From contig VBBN01000030.1 of the NCBI GenBank assembly GCA_005888735.1, forward strand, positions 92,302 through 156,301: a stretch of 64,000 bases of DNA, written 5' to 3'. Below, piece after piece: positions 16,709 to 26,089 of the stretch (its first letter is position 1; each line of letters opens with the position of its first letter). The position numbers were made by a program, and so were the translations under genes. The notes under the pieces are model-generated. The model had not been told where the DNA came from. It worked only from the letters and a program-made list of their open reading frames with translations, and made no database searches. Source of the stretch: Candidatus Bathyarchaeota archaeon. GTDB lineage: Archaea > Thermoproteota > Bathyarchaeia > 40CM-2-53-6.

Positions 16709-19700
16709 CTAATCTTCGGCCTTTGATTCCCAGCCCTCTTCGTCCACGAAAACCCTCTCACTCTTCGGCTCCTCCCTCGCGGGAGACCGTCGACGCTGCC
16801 TAACAACGTAGATTCCGAAAATTGCGACTCCAGACGCAACAACTAGAAAGGCAAAGGACGCAAGAGGATTTCCACAATTCGCAATTATGTTCTCGTGACA
16901 GTCATAGTGTCCAGAGAGAGCCATTCCAAGTCCTAAGTTGCCGCGAAGTGATTCTCTGTATGTTGGGCCCAGCCCAAACTGCGGATTGACATCCCATGAA
17001 CCGATCACAGAGAAGGATTCACTCAGAGACTTCAAGATCGAGACCCGTACCAACGGACTTGAGGCTGAATCAAGCGAAGTGCTCAGAGACATTGCAAAGC
17101 CTATGGTTTGTAGAGTCGCAATATCAAACGATTCTGTCAGGGACCTAAAGAATGAAGACTGTTCATTGGAGTCTGTTGCTGAGCCGATTGTTACGCTCAG
17201 ATAAACTACTCGGCCGTTGAAGAAGAAGCCTGCAGGGTTCAAGGAAGAGCTAAACGACCTAAAGAGTGAACGTCTTTCCGCCAGACCCGAGACCGAGCCT
17301 AGCGTGCTAGTGAACGATTTGGCAACGCCTTTGGTCTCTGAAGCCACCACTGTCAACGAGCCCGCAAGGGTCCTGAAGATAGAGGCGTGGCCGGCAAGGC
17401 CTGACCCCAATCCTATCGAGCCCTCGAGAGACTCGACAAAGCCCTTAGTCTCCACGGTGATGAGGGAGAGCGAGCTGGTCAACGACCTGAACAGGGACTT
17501 GTGCTCCGCTAGAGTCGGGTTGGTAGTCCACGAGCCGCCCAGAGACCGTGAGAAGCCAAATTTCTCGGCAAAAGCTAAGACTGAGGACAGCGACCCAGAG
17601 AATACCCTGAGAATCGAAGTCTTTTCGGAGAAGCTTGACCCAGAGCCGATGGAGACGGACAGGTAAATTGTTCGCCCGTTGAAAAAGAGGCTTCCAAGAC
17701 CTGACGAATCACTCAAAGTTCTGAAGTAGTTCGCTTTCCTCGCGAGGCCCGAATCCAGAGTCCAGCTTCCGGTCAAGGACCTGAAGAAGGACATCTTGTC
17801 AGTCGAACTCGAGACTGGCGAGAGTGAACCGGTCAACGACCTGAACAGCCAGAGCTTCTCAACGAAGCCGGAAGTGGAGGTCAAAGTATCGATAAGAGAC
17901 CGGAAGAAGGAATTGTGATCAGTGACTCCCGAGGTCGAACCGACCGAAGCACTCAGGTTTACCGATCGTCCTCTGAAGAAGGAGGTCAGCAGACCGAACG
18001 AGTCAGTCATGAGCCTGAAGAATGAGCTCTTCTCCGCCATGCCCGAAGCAGAACCAATTGAGACAGTCAGATCTATTTCCCGACCGTTGAACAGTGAACT
18101 TGAGAGACCCACAGAACCAGTCAAGGTCCTGAACCATCCAATTTGCTCAGCAAAGCTCGAAGACGAACCAAAAGATTCGGCTAGGCTCACTGATAGGCCC
18201 TTAATCTGAGAACCGGCGATCCCCACTGTGATAGTCAAAGTCCTGTACAAGGACTTTCCCTGTGTCATACTCGAGGCTGAAGAGAATGAGCTGGTCAGAG
18301 ATCTGAAGTAGTAGGTCTTCTCGACAAATCCAGAAGGCAAAGACATGGATCCGCTCAGAGACCTGAACAGGGAAAGCCTTTCGGAGGTCCCGGACGCGGA
18401 CCTCATAGAGCCAGTCAGAGACCGGAAGAACGAGAACTTCGAACCGAGGCCAGAGGCCGAGAATATTGATGCGGTCAGGCCCCTGAAGATAGATAGTCTC
18501 TCACCAAACCCGGATGCGGACGATAGTGAACCGTTAAATGTTCTGAAGAGAGAAGACTTGGCAGCGAGACTTGACCCTGCTCCCACGGAAGCGATCAGGC
18601 CCACTGCGCGACCTCTGATGTAGGAACTGGCAGAGGTCAGAGAACTCGTTAGAGTTCTGAATAGCGACGTCTGCCTGGCTAGTGTCGAGGCGGATCCGAG
18701 CGAAGCGCTGAGGCCGATGATGCGTCCTCTAATTATGGAACCGGCAAGACCCAGGGAGCCTCCTAGGGACCGTACGAATCCAGACCTCACAGCAGATGTT
18801 GAGGCCGAGCCGAGCGAGCTGGTGAAGGACTGGGCTATGCCTTTCGTTACTGAACCGGCCAGAGACAGTGAGCCACTCACGGTTCGGAAGAAAGAATTGT
18901 GGTTTGCAGCATTCGAAGTCGAGCCCAAAGAGCCGGTAAACGATCTCACAAATCCCTTGAACTGATTCCCCGCGAGGCCCAAAGATGTGGTGAGGGACCT
19001 GAAGATGGAGGTCTTTTCAGCAAAACCCGTGGTCAAGGAAAACAAACCCGTCATAGACCTGAAAAAGGACGATTTCGGGGAAAGATTCGAAGCCAAGCCG
19101 ACATAACCATTAAGAATCTTGGCGATGTCCTTCAACTGCGACCCAGTCCGAGACATCGAGCCAGTCAGCGACCGGAAGTACGAGGTTTTCTCGGTCAGTG
19201 TTGAGGCAGGACTCAATGAACCGCCGAGCGACCTGAGGTAGGATAATTTCTCGGTGACACCGGTAGCTGAAGAGAGTGAACCAGTCAGCGACCTGCCGTA
19301 AGAGAAACTCTTCACCAAGTTCGAGACCGAGTTTATAGTGCTAGACAGCGATCTGAAGAATGAGGTATGTGCAGTAGGAGTCGGGGCCAAGCCGATTGAA
19401 ACTCCTAAGTTTACAGTTCTGCCGTTGAAAAAGGAACCCACTAGGTTCAACGATCCGGTCAAGGTCCTAAGGTATGCAAATTTACTCGCGAGAGAAGACG
19501 CGGCACCTAGGGAGACAGTCAAAGTCCTCGGGAAACACTTACCGACTGAAGCCGTGACGGTCATGGAGCCGGATAGGAACCTAAACAGGGCGGAGTTCTC
19601 ACCAAGTCCCGACCCTGGACCTAACGAGGCAGTGGGTGACCTGAACATAGATAGCTTCTCAGCAAGGCCCATGCCCGAAGAGAGTGAACCGCCAAAAGAC

Positions 19701-22075
19701 CTAAAAAACGAGGATTTCTCGGCAAAACCCGAATTCATGTTCAAAGAACCGCTCAGCGACAGGAATAGTGACGTCTGTCTGGCCAAGGTCGTTGTGAGTG
19801 TCCACGCGGAACTCAAGGATCTGAAAAGCGAAGATTGTTTGGCAACAGCTGAGGATGCGCTTAGAGAGGTGATCAGAGACTCGTAGAGACCCTTGGTCTG
19901 CGAGGCTGCCAGGGCCATGGAGCTGGTCAAAGACCTGAAGAGCGAGGTTTGTCTGGCAAGGTTTGAGGCCGAGGCGACTGAACCGGTAAACGATCGAAGT
20001 AGAGAATTCTTCTCAGCTAAACTCGAAGCGATCGAGAATGAACCAGTCAGAGACCTGAAGAGTGAATTCCTTTCCAGCAGGCTTGAGGCTGAATTTACCG
20101 CTCCAGCAAGAGACCTGAATAATGAGACCTTTTCTGCCAAGGTTGAGGATGGATTCAATGAAGCGAGTAGGCCTTTGCCGACTCCCTTTGCGGTAGAACC
20201 AGCAAGGGTCAGAGCATCGCTTAGAGACCTGAGGAAGAAAGACTCCTTTGTCAAGCTCGAAGCCATGTTCATGTTTGTGGTCACAGTGGTGGAACAGGAA
20301 CGAGGACTCGAGTTACAGATCAGTTTTCCGGAATTGACATTGGCGACAATGTTGCCTATGGTAGACGTAATGGAGTCGCTGAGAGTTCTGAAGATGGAGT
20401 TCTTCTCTGCGAGGCTTGATGCCAGACTTAGGAAGGCGCTGAGGGACCTGAAGAAAGAGGATTTCTCCGCGAGGTTTGAGGCCTGGCCGAGAGAGGCAAT
20501 CAAAGACCCATGATAGGAGGTGTGCTCGACAAGATTCGAAGCGGCAGTTAGTGTGCTACTCAGAGACCTGAAGAGTGAAGTCTGTCTGGCAAGGGTTGAG
20601 GCTCGAGTCAGAGAGCTGCTAAGTGATTCAAAGAACCGCGTGTTCTCTTTTGAAGTTAAGGTCAGAGAGCTGATCAGCGACTTGAAAAAGGACGTCTTCT
20701 CACTGGAGGCAAGAGTTACAGAGACACTCGGACTCTGGGCATAGTCCCATCCAGGAGTGATAATGTCTGAGGCAGTCGAGACGGTCGTTTCCGTCATCGT
20801 CCGGGTACTTGTTGACCCGGTGTATTGGAGGACTACAAAGTATTCGAAAGCTAGGTACTTGCTGCTCCAGCCGCTTATCTGACCGATGCTTGCAGTCGTG
20901 TAGGTATTCTTGGTTGTTGTCGTTGTGCCCATGATGTTGATCGAAGTATCCCAATTCTTCCAAATGTTGACGCAAGACCCGAGACTGCCGGTACCACATT
21001 GCCACGCCGTCACAAAGAGAAAGCCCTTCGGAGAGCCTGTTGTAGAACTCCAGCCTGTAGTCATATCGACTTGCCAAGTGCCCGCTTGAATATCGTTCAG
21101 GCTGGACGCAATGCCTGCCGTATTGTAGACCCATGCATAACCACTTGGCGTCGTAGTGCTCGGCGTGGCTCTTGTTGTGGTTCCACCAACATCTGGGTCA
21201 ACCACGTAATATCTTGGGGCAGACTGGAAAGCGTCACAAATGACGACCCATCTGGTTGTAGTAGATCCGAAATCACAGACTTCTGATTGAAGAGAATTAT
21301 CAGTCTGATGCTCCACAGCAATAGATGCCGCAGAAGAAACCGTCAATTCGAGACTGAAGCCGTTGCCGGCAGTTTCCGTTATCGAGTTGGAAGATCCGAA
21401 CATTGCGACAATCAGGTCATTCGAGTTCAGAGCGGTTACACCTGCCGAGAGTTGTGGCGTTGTAGCCGTATTACCGTTGGTCAGTGAAGCAGTTCCAGGG
21501 TATCCCGCGGCCTTGTCCCATACAGTGAATGTTCCACTTGGATCTTCCGCGCCGTTAATGGCGATGGCTTCACCACTTGCCGCAGTGGGAGTGCCAGACA
21601 GGGCTACCGTGATAGTAACGGAGGACAGAGTGTTTGAAGCAATTCCATGCCATTCCTCAATTGATACGGAGCCTGCACCGGGATCGAATGCTCGTCGTGC
21701 GAAAGAGTCAAACGTGATGCCCGTAGCCGATAGGCTTGAAACTGTTATAGAGCGGGGGTTTTCAACTATCACTATCAGAATCGAATCAGGGCTTGAAGAG
21801 GTCGAGAGTCCAGTGATTGTGAAGGTGCTGCCAGAACTCCAGGTTCCAGTTCGCTTCGCATTACCGTTCGCGTCGATGGCCGGGGCACTGCCGATCACTA
21901 TACTCTGACTGGTCGCAGTGTCCGCTGAGCCAGACGAAGTCGACAATTGTTCACATTTGCCGCTGCAACCAGCTTGGGAGGCGCTTCCAAGGTAGAACGT
22001 GTGAATGTTGTTAGCCGCATGACCGACAGGCAGGCTGACCGCTACAGCAATTGCAAGAGCCACCATCGCAGTCAA
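16709..22075 (-). CDS. Giant surface protein with about 60 tandem 20-residue repeats
   Basis: 1788 residues. A hydrophobic N-terminus (about 1-20) looks like a signal peptide, but the TTG start leaves no basic n-region. Residues about 85-285 form a globular beta-rich domain shared with 57697-59433, and about 290-445 a second Ser/Thr-rich domain with Cys. From about 450 to 1690 the chain is tandem repeats with the loose consensus SLFRSLSGSLSLASSLAEK, with shorter variants containing TKG. A transmembrane helix (about residues 1737-1757) and a charged tail with RQRRR and DEEGWE end the protein. It looks like a stalk or S-layer-like protein anchored at its C-terminus; no family is recognised for the repeat. 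Confidence 0.85.
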   Translation of the reverse strand: MTAMVALAIAVAVSLPVGHAANNIHTFYLGSASQAGCSGKCEQLSTSSGSADTATSQSIVIGSAPAIDANGNAKRTGTWSSGSTFTITGLSTSSSPDSILIVIVENPRSITVSSLSATGITFDSFARRAFDPGAGSVSIEEWHGIASNTLSSVTITVALSGTPTAASGEAIAINGAEDPSGTFTVWDKAAGYPGTASLTNGNTATTPQLSAGVTALNSNDLIVAMFGSSNSITETAGNGFSLELTVSSAASIAVEHQTDNSLQSEVCDFGSTTTRWVVICDAFQSAPRYYVVDPDVGGTTTRATPSTTTPSGYAWVYNTAGIASSLNDIQAGTWQVDMTTGWSSTTGSPKGFLFVTAWQCGTGSLGSCVNIWKNWDTSINIMGTTTTTKNTYTTASIGQISGWSSKYLAFEYFVVLQYTGSTSTRTMTETTVSTASDIITPGWDYAQSPSVSVTLASSEKTSFFKSLISSLTLTSKENTRFFESLSSSLTRASTLARQTSLFRSLSSTLTAASNLVEHTSYHGSLIASLGQASNLAEKSSFFRSLSAFLSLASSLAEKNSIFRTLSDSITSTIGNIVANVNSGKLICNSSPRSCSTTVTTNMNMASSLTKESFFLRSLSDALTLAGSTAKGVGKGLLASLNPSSTLAEKVSLFRSLAGAVNSASSLLERNSLFRSLTGSFSIASSLAEKNSLLRSFTGSVASASNLARQTSLFRSLTSSMALAASQTKGLYESLITSLSASSAVAKQSSLFRSLSSAWTLTTTLARQTSLFLSLSGSLNMNSGFAEKSSFFRSFGGSLSSGMGLAEKLSMFRSPTASLGPGSGLGENSALFRFLSGSMTVTASVGKCFPRTLTVSLGAASSLASKFAYLRTLTGSLNLVGSFFNGRTVNLGVSIGLAPTPTAHTSFFRSLSSTINSVSNLVKSFSYGRSLTGSLSSATGVTEKLSYLRSLGGSLSPASTLTEKTSYFRSLTGSMSRTGSQLKDIAKILNGYVGLASNLSPKSSFFRSMTGLFSLTTGFAEKTSIFRSLTTSLGLAGNQFKGFVRSFTGSLGSTSNAANHNSFFRTVSGSLSLAGSVTKGIAQSFTSSLGSASTSAVRSGFVRSLGGSLGLAGSIIRGRIIGLSASLGSASTLARQTSLFRTLTSSLTSASSYIRGRAVGLIASVGAGSSLAAKSSLFRTFNGSLSSASGFGERLSIFRGLTASIFSASGLGSKFSFFRSLTGSMRSASGTSERLSLFRSLSGSMSLPSGFVEKTYYFRSLTSSFSSASSMTQGKSLYRTLTITVGIAGSQIKGLSVSLAESFGSSSSFAEQIGWFRTLTGSVGLSSSLFNGREIDLTVSIGSASGMAEKSSFFRLMTDSFGLLTSFFRGRSVNLSASVGSTSGVTDHNSFFRSLIDTLTSTSGFVEKLWLFRSLTGSLSPVSSSTDKMSFFRSLTGSWTLDSGLARKANYFRTLSDSSGLGSLFFNGRTIYLSVSIGSGSSFSEKTSILRVFSGSLSSVLAFAEKFGFSRSLGGSWTTNPTLAEHKSLFRSLTSSLSLITVETKGFVESLEGSIGLGSGLAGHASIFRTLAGSLTVVASETKGVAKSFTSTLGSVSGLAERRSLFRSFSSSLNPAGFFFNGRVVYLSVTIGSATDSNEQSSFFRSLTESFDIATLQTIGFAMSLSTSLDSASSPLVRVSILKSLSESFSVIGSWDVNPQFGLGPTYRESLRGNLGLGMALSGHYDCHENIIANCGNPLASFAFLVVASGVAIFGIYVVRQRRRSPAREEPKSERVFVDEEGWESKAED
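17005..20728. repeat. 60-bp coding tandem repeat array
   Basis: About 3.7 kb of degenerate tandem repeats, mostly 60 bp with some 54-bp units, encoding the repeat region of the giant surface protein. On the plus strand many units read close to GAGCCAGTCAGAGACCTGAA. The units have diverged at DNA level, so this is old rather than freshly expanded. Repetition keeps several antisense frames open; those are not counted as genes. Confidence 0.85.
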
Positions 22076-22313
22076 TGAAACTCTTCGCGCTTCGACTTTC
22101 CTCCACGAAAACGGTTGAAGGCCACCTAAGGCCTACGCTTGGCATATAGTCCGCCTCTAGCGGCAAATACACGTGTGTTGTAACAGGCGATGTTTAGCTC
22201 CGGAAACCGAAAGACATTGCAACTGCTTAGTTTTACAAAAATTGTCGAATTGTGAGGATTACTCGGAGATTGAAACATCCGAGTTCTTGGTTTGCTCATC
22301 TGGTCGACTCGTC

Positions 22314-23006
22314 TTAGCTCCAGGTCCAAGTAATGGTCCACGTGATCTGTATCGTGTCTCCAACTTGGAGTGTGATGGCGCTGAAGGTTGCGGCTGCGAG
22401 GGTGACTCTGTTGGCGGAGTCGCTTCCTGTCTGGATGACTAAACAACTCTGGGCAACGGTAGTCGCCGCGGTAGCGTCAGTGAACGTGTTCACGACTGTC
22501 GAGCTCTTTGGTGAGCTACCCGAAATGTCTGTCACTGTACCCCCGGTAGCCGCGAATCCGTTCGTCGTAAGCTCTGACCCGTTCTGACCAGCAGTACCGC
22601 CTGCGTTACCGCAGTCTCCACTAGACGATGCGCCGTTCACTCCTGTCGACGACTGACCGGCTGTAGGAGCGGCAGTGTTGCTTGACATGGCGATGAAGTG
22701 GAAGCTACAAGATGCCGATACTGCGCAGAATCCCTCGTTGTTGGAAGTGACCAGTTTCTCGACGTATTGAGCGCCGGTGTCGAACATTACGTTGTGGCTT
22801 GATTGGCACTCGGGAGTGCCGCCTGCAGGCGTGTAGCATTCCCGGAAGTTTGCGTTCAAGACTTGGTAGTAGTGTCTGTTACCCCATGGATTCCAATTTC
22901 CCGTGGCAATGTAACCGCCAAGCATGAAACTAGATACAACGAGAGAGGTCGCAAGGAGAGCAATGGCTCCTTTCTTCTTTGTCCATTCTATCTTGAGAAA
23001 ATTCAT
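22314..23006 (-). CDS. Exported Ser/Thr/Gly-rich protein with N-terminal anchor
   Basis: 230 residues beginning MNFLKIEWTKKKGAIALL. A strong GGAGGTGA site 7 nt upstream selects the ATG at 23006; the earlier in-frame ATG at 23027 lies on that site. A basic n-region and a hydrophobic segment (about 12-34) form a signal or anchor. The rest is a beta-rich, Ser/Thr/Gly-rich domain with Cys at FRECY, PECQ, GFCAVSASC, GDCG and QSCL, possibly forming disulfides. It ends ITWTITWTWS. Similar size and topology occur in pilin-like or fibre-forming proteins, but no family is recognised. It lies upstream of the giant repeat protein on the same strand. Confidence 0.75.
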   Translation of the reverse strand: MNFLKIEWTKKKGAIALLATSLVVSSFMLGGYIATGNWNPWGNRHYYQVLNANFRECYTPAGGTPECQSSHNVMFDTGAQYVEKLVTSNNEGFCAVSASCSFHFIAMSSNTAAPTAGQSSTGVNGASSSGDCGNAGGTAGQNGSELTTNGFAATGGTVTDISGSSPKSSTVVNTFTDATAATTVAQSCLVIQTGSDSANRVTLAAATFSAITLQVGDTIQITWTITWTWS

Positions 23007-23140
23007 TCTTATTCTCTCACCTCCCATCGCACTCTTCTCCGAGAAGCAGAGGCCCGCATGGGGGCCCTCTCATCTAGGCTCTGTTACCCACTGGGGCCGA
23101 ACACGGTACTACAGCAATGACGCTGACAGCTTAGGCAGTT

Positions 23141-23548
23141 CTACTGTTCGCTGGCAAATCCCTCATCGTTCGCCTTGCTCGGAGCCTCCTCCCATTCCTC
23201 CTCTCCTGAGGCCAAGGACTCGGGAGCCTTCGGCGATGATTCTCGTCCGCCTGAAGCTTTGCTGACGCGCTTGTACGCTTCACGTAGGAACCCAAATAGT
23301 CCGAGGCCGGAGATCAACGCTAATACTGCCAGAATATACACTGTTGAAAGAGCTGATCCTGCCGTCCCGGTCGGGCCCGACCCTGTGGTGACCCCGCCTG
23401 TGCTGTATACTTCGAGCGCTTTTTCATAGGTTATTCCGGCGTAGACGAGTGCACTCGCGCTGAAGATGATTAGTGTTGAGACTAGTAAGAGGCCCCATCT
23501 GAGAGATTTCTTGGCCTTGAAATCCAAGAGTCCTCTATTGTCTTTCAT
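23141..23548 (-). CDS. Small two-helix membrane protein with acidic tail
   Basis: 135 residues. Two transmembrane helices (about 17-37 and 67-87) are joined by a short Gly/Thr/Ser-rich outside loop. A cytoplasmic tail of about 45 residues is rich in Ser, Glu and Lys and contains EEEWEEA. The tail resembles that of the giant repeat protein (DEEGWE). It is the first gene of a same-strand trio with the exported protein and the giant protein, so a joint role in a surface structure is plausible but inferred. Confidence 0.7.
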   Translation of the reverse strand: MKDNRGLLDFKAKKSLRWGLLLVSTLIIFSASALVYAGITYEKALEVYSTGGVTTGSGPTGTAGSALSTVYILAVLALISGLGLFGFLREAYKRVSKASGGRESSPKAPESLASGEEEWEEAPSKANDEGFASEQ

Positions 23549-23959
23549 CTTCTATTCCCGAGGCCTCGAAGGTGGATGCGGTTGCAGACCAATTCTCGGC
23601 GCCCTTGCAGACGAGGACACCGGACTAGTGTCAGCCGAATTGGTTTGTTCAACTTACTGAGCCTTGAGTTCGTGCCAGGTGCTCCCGCGGCGATAATCCG
23701 GACGTAACTTCAAGGTCACGGCTGAAGTGACGGATTTTGAGAAGACCCAGATTTTGTCGATTATCTTGGGGGCTTCTTGCGCAAACCTTGGATATGCGCT
23801 TAACGATCGCACTACTCTGACGGCATACCCCGGCCGCAAGCGGTCGGACTCCTGCTTGCTGATTCCCGAGGTCTGTCTGGCCGGCTGACATTTTCCATGG
23901 GTACGTTCTACTACGACGCTACCGTTAGTTATCCGGTGGAGTAGAGGGGAGGAACAGAC
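23549..23959. other. Region without recognised gene
   Basis: About 410 bp. Overlapping minus-strand frames exist (for example ending RRGSTWHELKAQ at 23654), but none has a family signature, and they run into the decayed cyclase gene on the other strand. It may hold further pseudogene material; I see nothing callable. Confidence 0.4.
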
Positions 23960-24862
23960 GCGACTATTGTGGAGTGGTTGTTGGACTCCGACCCCTCGAT
24001 ACGTTGGCAAGTGATGCGTGACCTGAAGGATGGGCCTGGCGATGTCGTCGCCGCCGAGCGCTCGAAGGTTGTCTCGAAGGAAAGGGGGCACGCCTGCTCG
24101 CTCTCCAGAGCTCGAGGCCAGCGGGGCGATAGCACGTACACGCGGGCGTGGACCTCCACACCTTGACATTGTCGCTCCTGCGTGAGATGGGCCTGGATCC
24201 CGAGAGTGAGCCGATTTCGCCGCGCGGTGACCCGGGTCCGCGAGAATAGCAGGTGGGAGCACGACCACGAGCCGTTCTTCTCGCGAGGTCGAGCCCTGCT
24301 CAAACGGCTTGGCTGTGGCGTTGGGCTCCTACTTCGGCCAGGACGTGCAGGCGGTTGTCGACAGACTGCTCACTGAGCAGCTCAGCCACGGCGGCTGGAA
24401 CTGCGAGGTGGAGCGCGGCTCAACACGGTCCTCATTCAACACGACGATCGCTGTGCTGGAGGGCCTGCTCGAGCACGAACGGGCCACGGTGGCACAGCCG
24501 AGGCGAAGGCCGCCCGCCACAAGGCGCAAGAATACCTCCTGAAGCGCCGAGTGTTCCGTCGACTCTCGACGAGTGAGGTCGTGGAGGAATGTCTGGACGC
24601 TCTTCTCTTACCCCACCTATTACTACTACGACGTACTCAGGGGGCTCGAGTACCTGTGCGCTGCCGGCGTCACACCGGACGAGCGGGTTGCAGAGGCAGT
24701 CGGCTTGGTCGAGAAGCGCCGCGGCAAGGACGGCCGATGGCCATTGCAGAACCCCATCCGGGCCAGTTGCACTTCGCCATGGACGAGGGCGAGGGAAAGC
24801 CCGGCCGTTGGAGCACCTTCCGCGTCATGCGGATGCTGCGCTGGTACGAGCAGGCTCATTGA
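23960..24862 (+). pseudogene. Decayed squalene-cyclase-like (prenyltransferase/terpene-cyclase fold) gene
   Basis: Pieces of one protein appear in order in three frames: WLLDSDPSIRWQVMRDL at 23969, then LREMGLDPESEP, RRAVTRVRENSRWEHDHEPFF, EPCSNGLAVALGSYFGQDVQ, GGWNCEVERGSTRSSFNTTI, FSYPTYYYYDVLRGLEYL, AGVTPDERVAEAVGLVEKRR and LHFAMDEGEG at the end. This order matches a bacterial family of squalene-cyclase-like hypothetical proteins, mostly from actinobacteria (recalled). At least five frameshifts break it and parts are missing. The stretch is visibly GC-richer than its neighbours, consistent with transfer from a bacterium followed by decay. Confidence 0.8.
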
Positions 24863-24905
24863 TGAGCGGTGTCTTCGCGTTCTTGCTTGAGGCTAGGAAA
24901 AGGCG

Positions 24906-24912
24906 TAATTAA
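24906..24912 (+). promoter_or_regulatory. TATA-like box of htpX
   Basis: TAATTAA, 26-32 nt before the ATG at 24938. It supports this start over the in-frame start at 24869, which would lie inside the cyclase remnant. Confidence 0.5.
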
Positions 24913-24937
24913 GCCGAAGCGGATACTTCTGGGGAAA

Positions 24938-25843
24938 ATGTCGGCCTCAGTTTATGCTCGAATCGCAACACTGTTCTTCGTCTTGACAGGGTTGCTAATG
25001 CTTCTTGGCTATGCGGTTGGGATATATTTTGGAGACCCAATAAGCTTCATGCTCATCGGCTTGATAATTGCGGGACTGCTGAACTTCGCCAGCTACTTTT
25101 GGAGCGACAAGATTGTCGTCAAGATGGCCCGGGCTCGAATAGTCAGTGAGAATGAGAACCCGACCCTCTACGGAATAGTCCGCAAGGTCTCCCAAGAGGC
25201 AGGTATACCGATGCCCAAGGTCGGAGTAGTCAACCAGTCTCAGCCCAACGCGTTCGCCACTGGCCGAGGACCCGGAAAGGCTGTGGTGGTAGCAACCACC
25301 GGTATTCTAGACACTCTAACGCCTAGCGAGTTGGAGGCCGTCATCGGACACGAGATTGGCCATGTAGTCCATCGTGACATTCTCATCTCTAGTATCGCTG
25401 CTACTATCGCAGGAGTTGTGGCATACCTTGGAAACATGGCTCTATGGTCCATGTGGGGCGGCGGGAGGGGCGGCCGACAGAACAATGGTGGATTTGTCAC
25501 ACTTATTCTCGCCTCAATCTTGATTCCGCTGGGAGCAACTTTCGTCCGACTTGGAACTTCCCGCAGCTTCGAGCTGAACGCTGATGAATACGGGGCCAGA
25601 CTAACCAGAAACCCTGGCGCTCTCATCACCGCGCTCGACAAAATCTCTGTACGAGCAAATGCTCGCACATCAAATACGATGCCTGGCCGATCCTCGACGT
25701 CCGCTTCTACTGCTTCTCTCTGGATAGTGAACCCTTTCAGTGGGCACTCGCTTGTCGAGCTATTCTCGACACACCCTCCAATTCAGAAGCGAGTAAGAAG
25801 GCTAAGGCAGATAGCCGAAGAAATCGGCGTCTACGTTCCCTGA
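24938..25843 (+). CDS. htpX: HtpX-like membrane zinc metalloprotease (M48)
   Basis: Membrane protease for quality control of membrane proteins. Two N-terminal transmembrane helices are followed by the zinc motif HEIGH in VIGHEIGHVVHRD, two further hydrophobic stretches, and NADEYGA with the third zinc ligand. The C-terminal STHPPIQKRVRRL motif is typical. The 301-residue protein from ATG 24938 has the usual HtpX length. Confidence 0.93.
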   Translation: MSASVYARIATLFFVLTGLLMLLGYAVGIYFGDPISFMLIGLIIAGLLNFASYFWSDKIVVKMARARIVSENENPTLYGIVRKVSQEAGIPMPKVGVVNQSQPNAFATGRGPGKAVVVATTGILDTLTPSELEAVIGHEIGHVVHRDILISSIAATIAGVVAYLGNMALWSMWGGGRGGRQNNGGFVTLILASILIPLGATFVRLGTSRSFELNADEYGARLTRNPGALITALDKISVRANARTSNTMPGRSSTSASTASLWIVNPFSGHSLVELFSTHPPIQKRVRRLRQIAEEIGVYVP

Positions 25844-26089
25844 AACCGAAGAGTCCCGTAGCTGATGGTTAGAATAGGTCGCATCCAACTGCGCGTTCCC
25901 AGAACTGCAATGCGAAGGAGCAGAGGCCCGAGCTGTTCAAAGCATGGACCGTATGAGGGTCCGTACTGCCCCAAGTGCTTTGAGCAGGTCATGACAGCCG
26001 ACGAAGCACGGCCCGGGGATCGAACAGCAGTTTAATGTAGGACACGGTCTGCCGTCGATTTCGGAAGGTCTCAACCGGAAGCAGTAGCG

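Noticed and set aside
17005-20728. CRISPR array
   Set aside because: The period is about 60 bp with no alternation of identical repeats and unique spacers, units are degenerate, and all are coding; no cas genes nearby.
16938-20744. Long plus-strand open frames opposite the giant repeat protein
   Set aside because: They are Glu/Pro/Arg-rich shadows created by the repeated codon pattern, start and stop with the repeats, and have no signatures; the minus-strand frame is continuous with signal peptide and anchor.
23654-24303. Minus-strand frames of 124 and 204 codons across the cyclase remnant
   Set aside because: They lie opposite recognisable pieces of the decayed cyclase and are Arg/Pro/Ser-rich, as expected from GC-rich antisense DNA.
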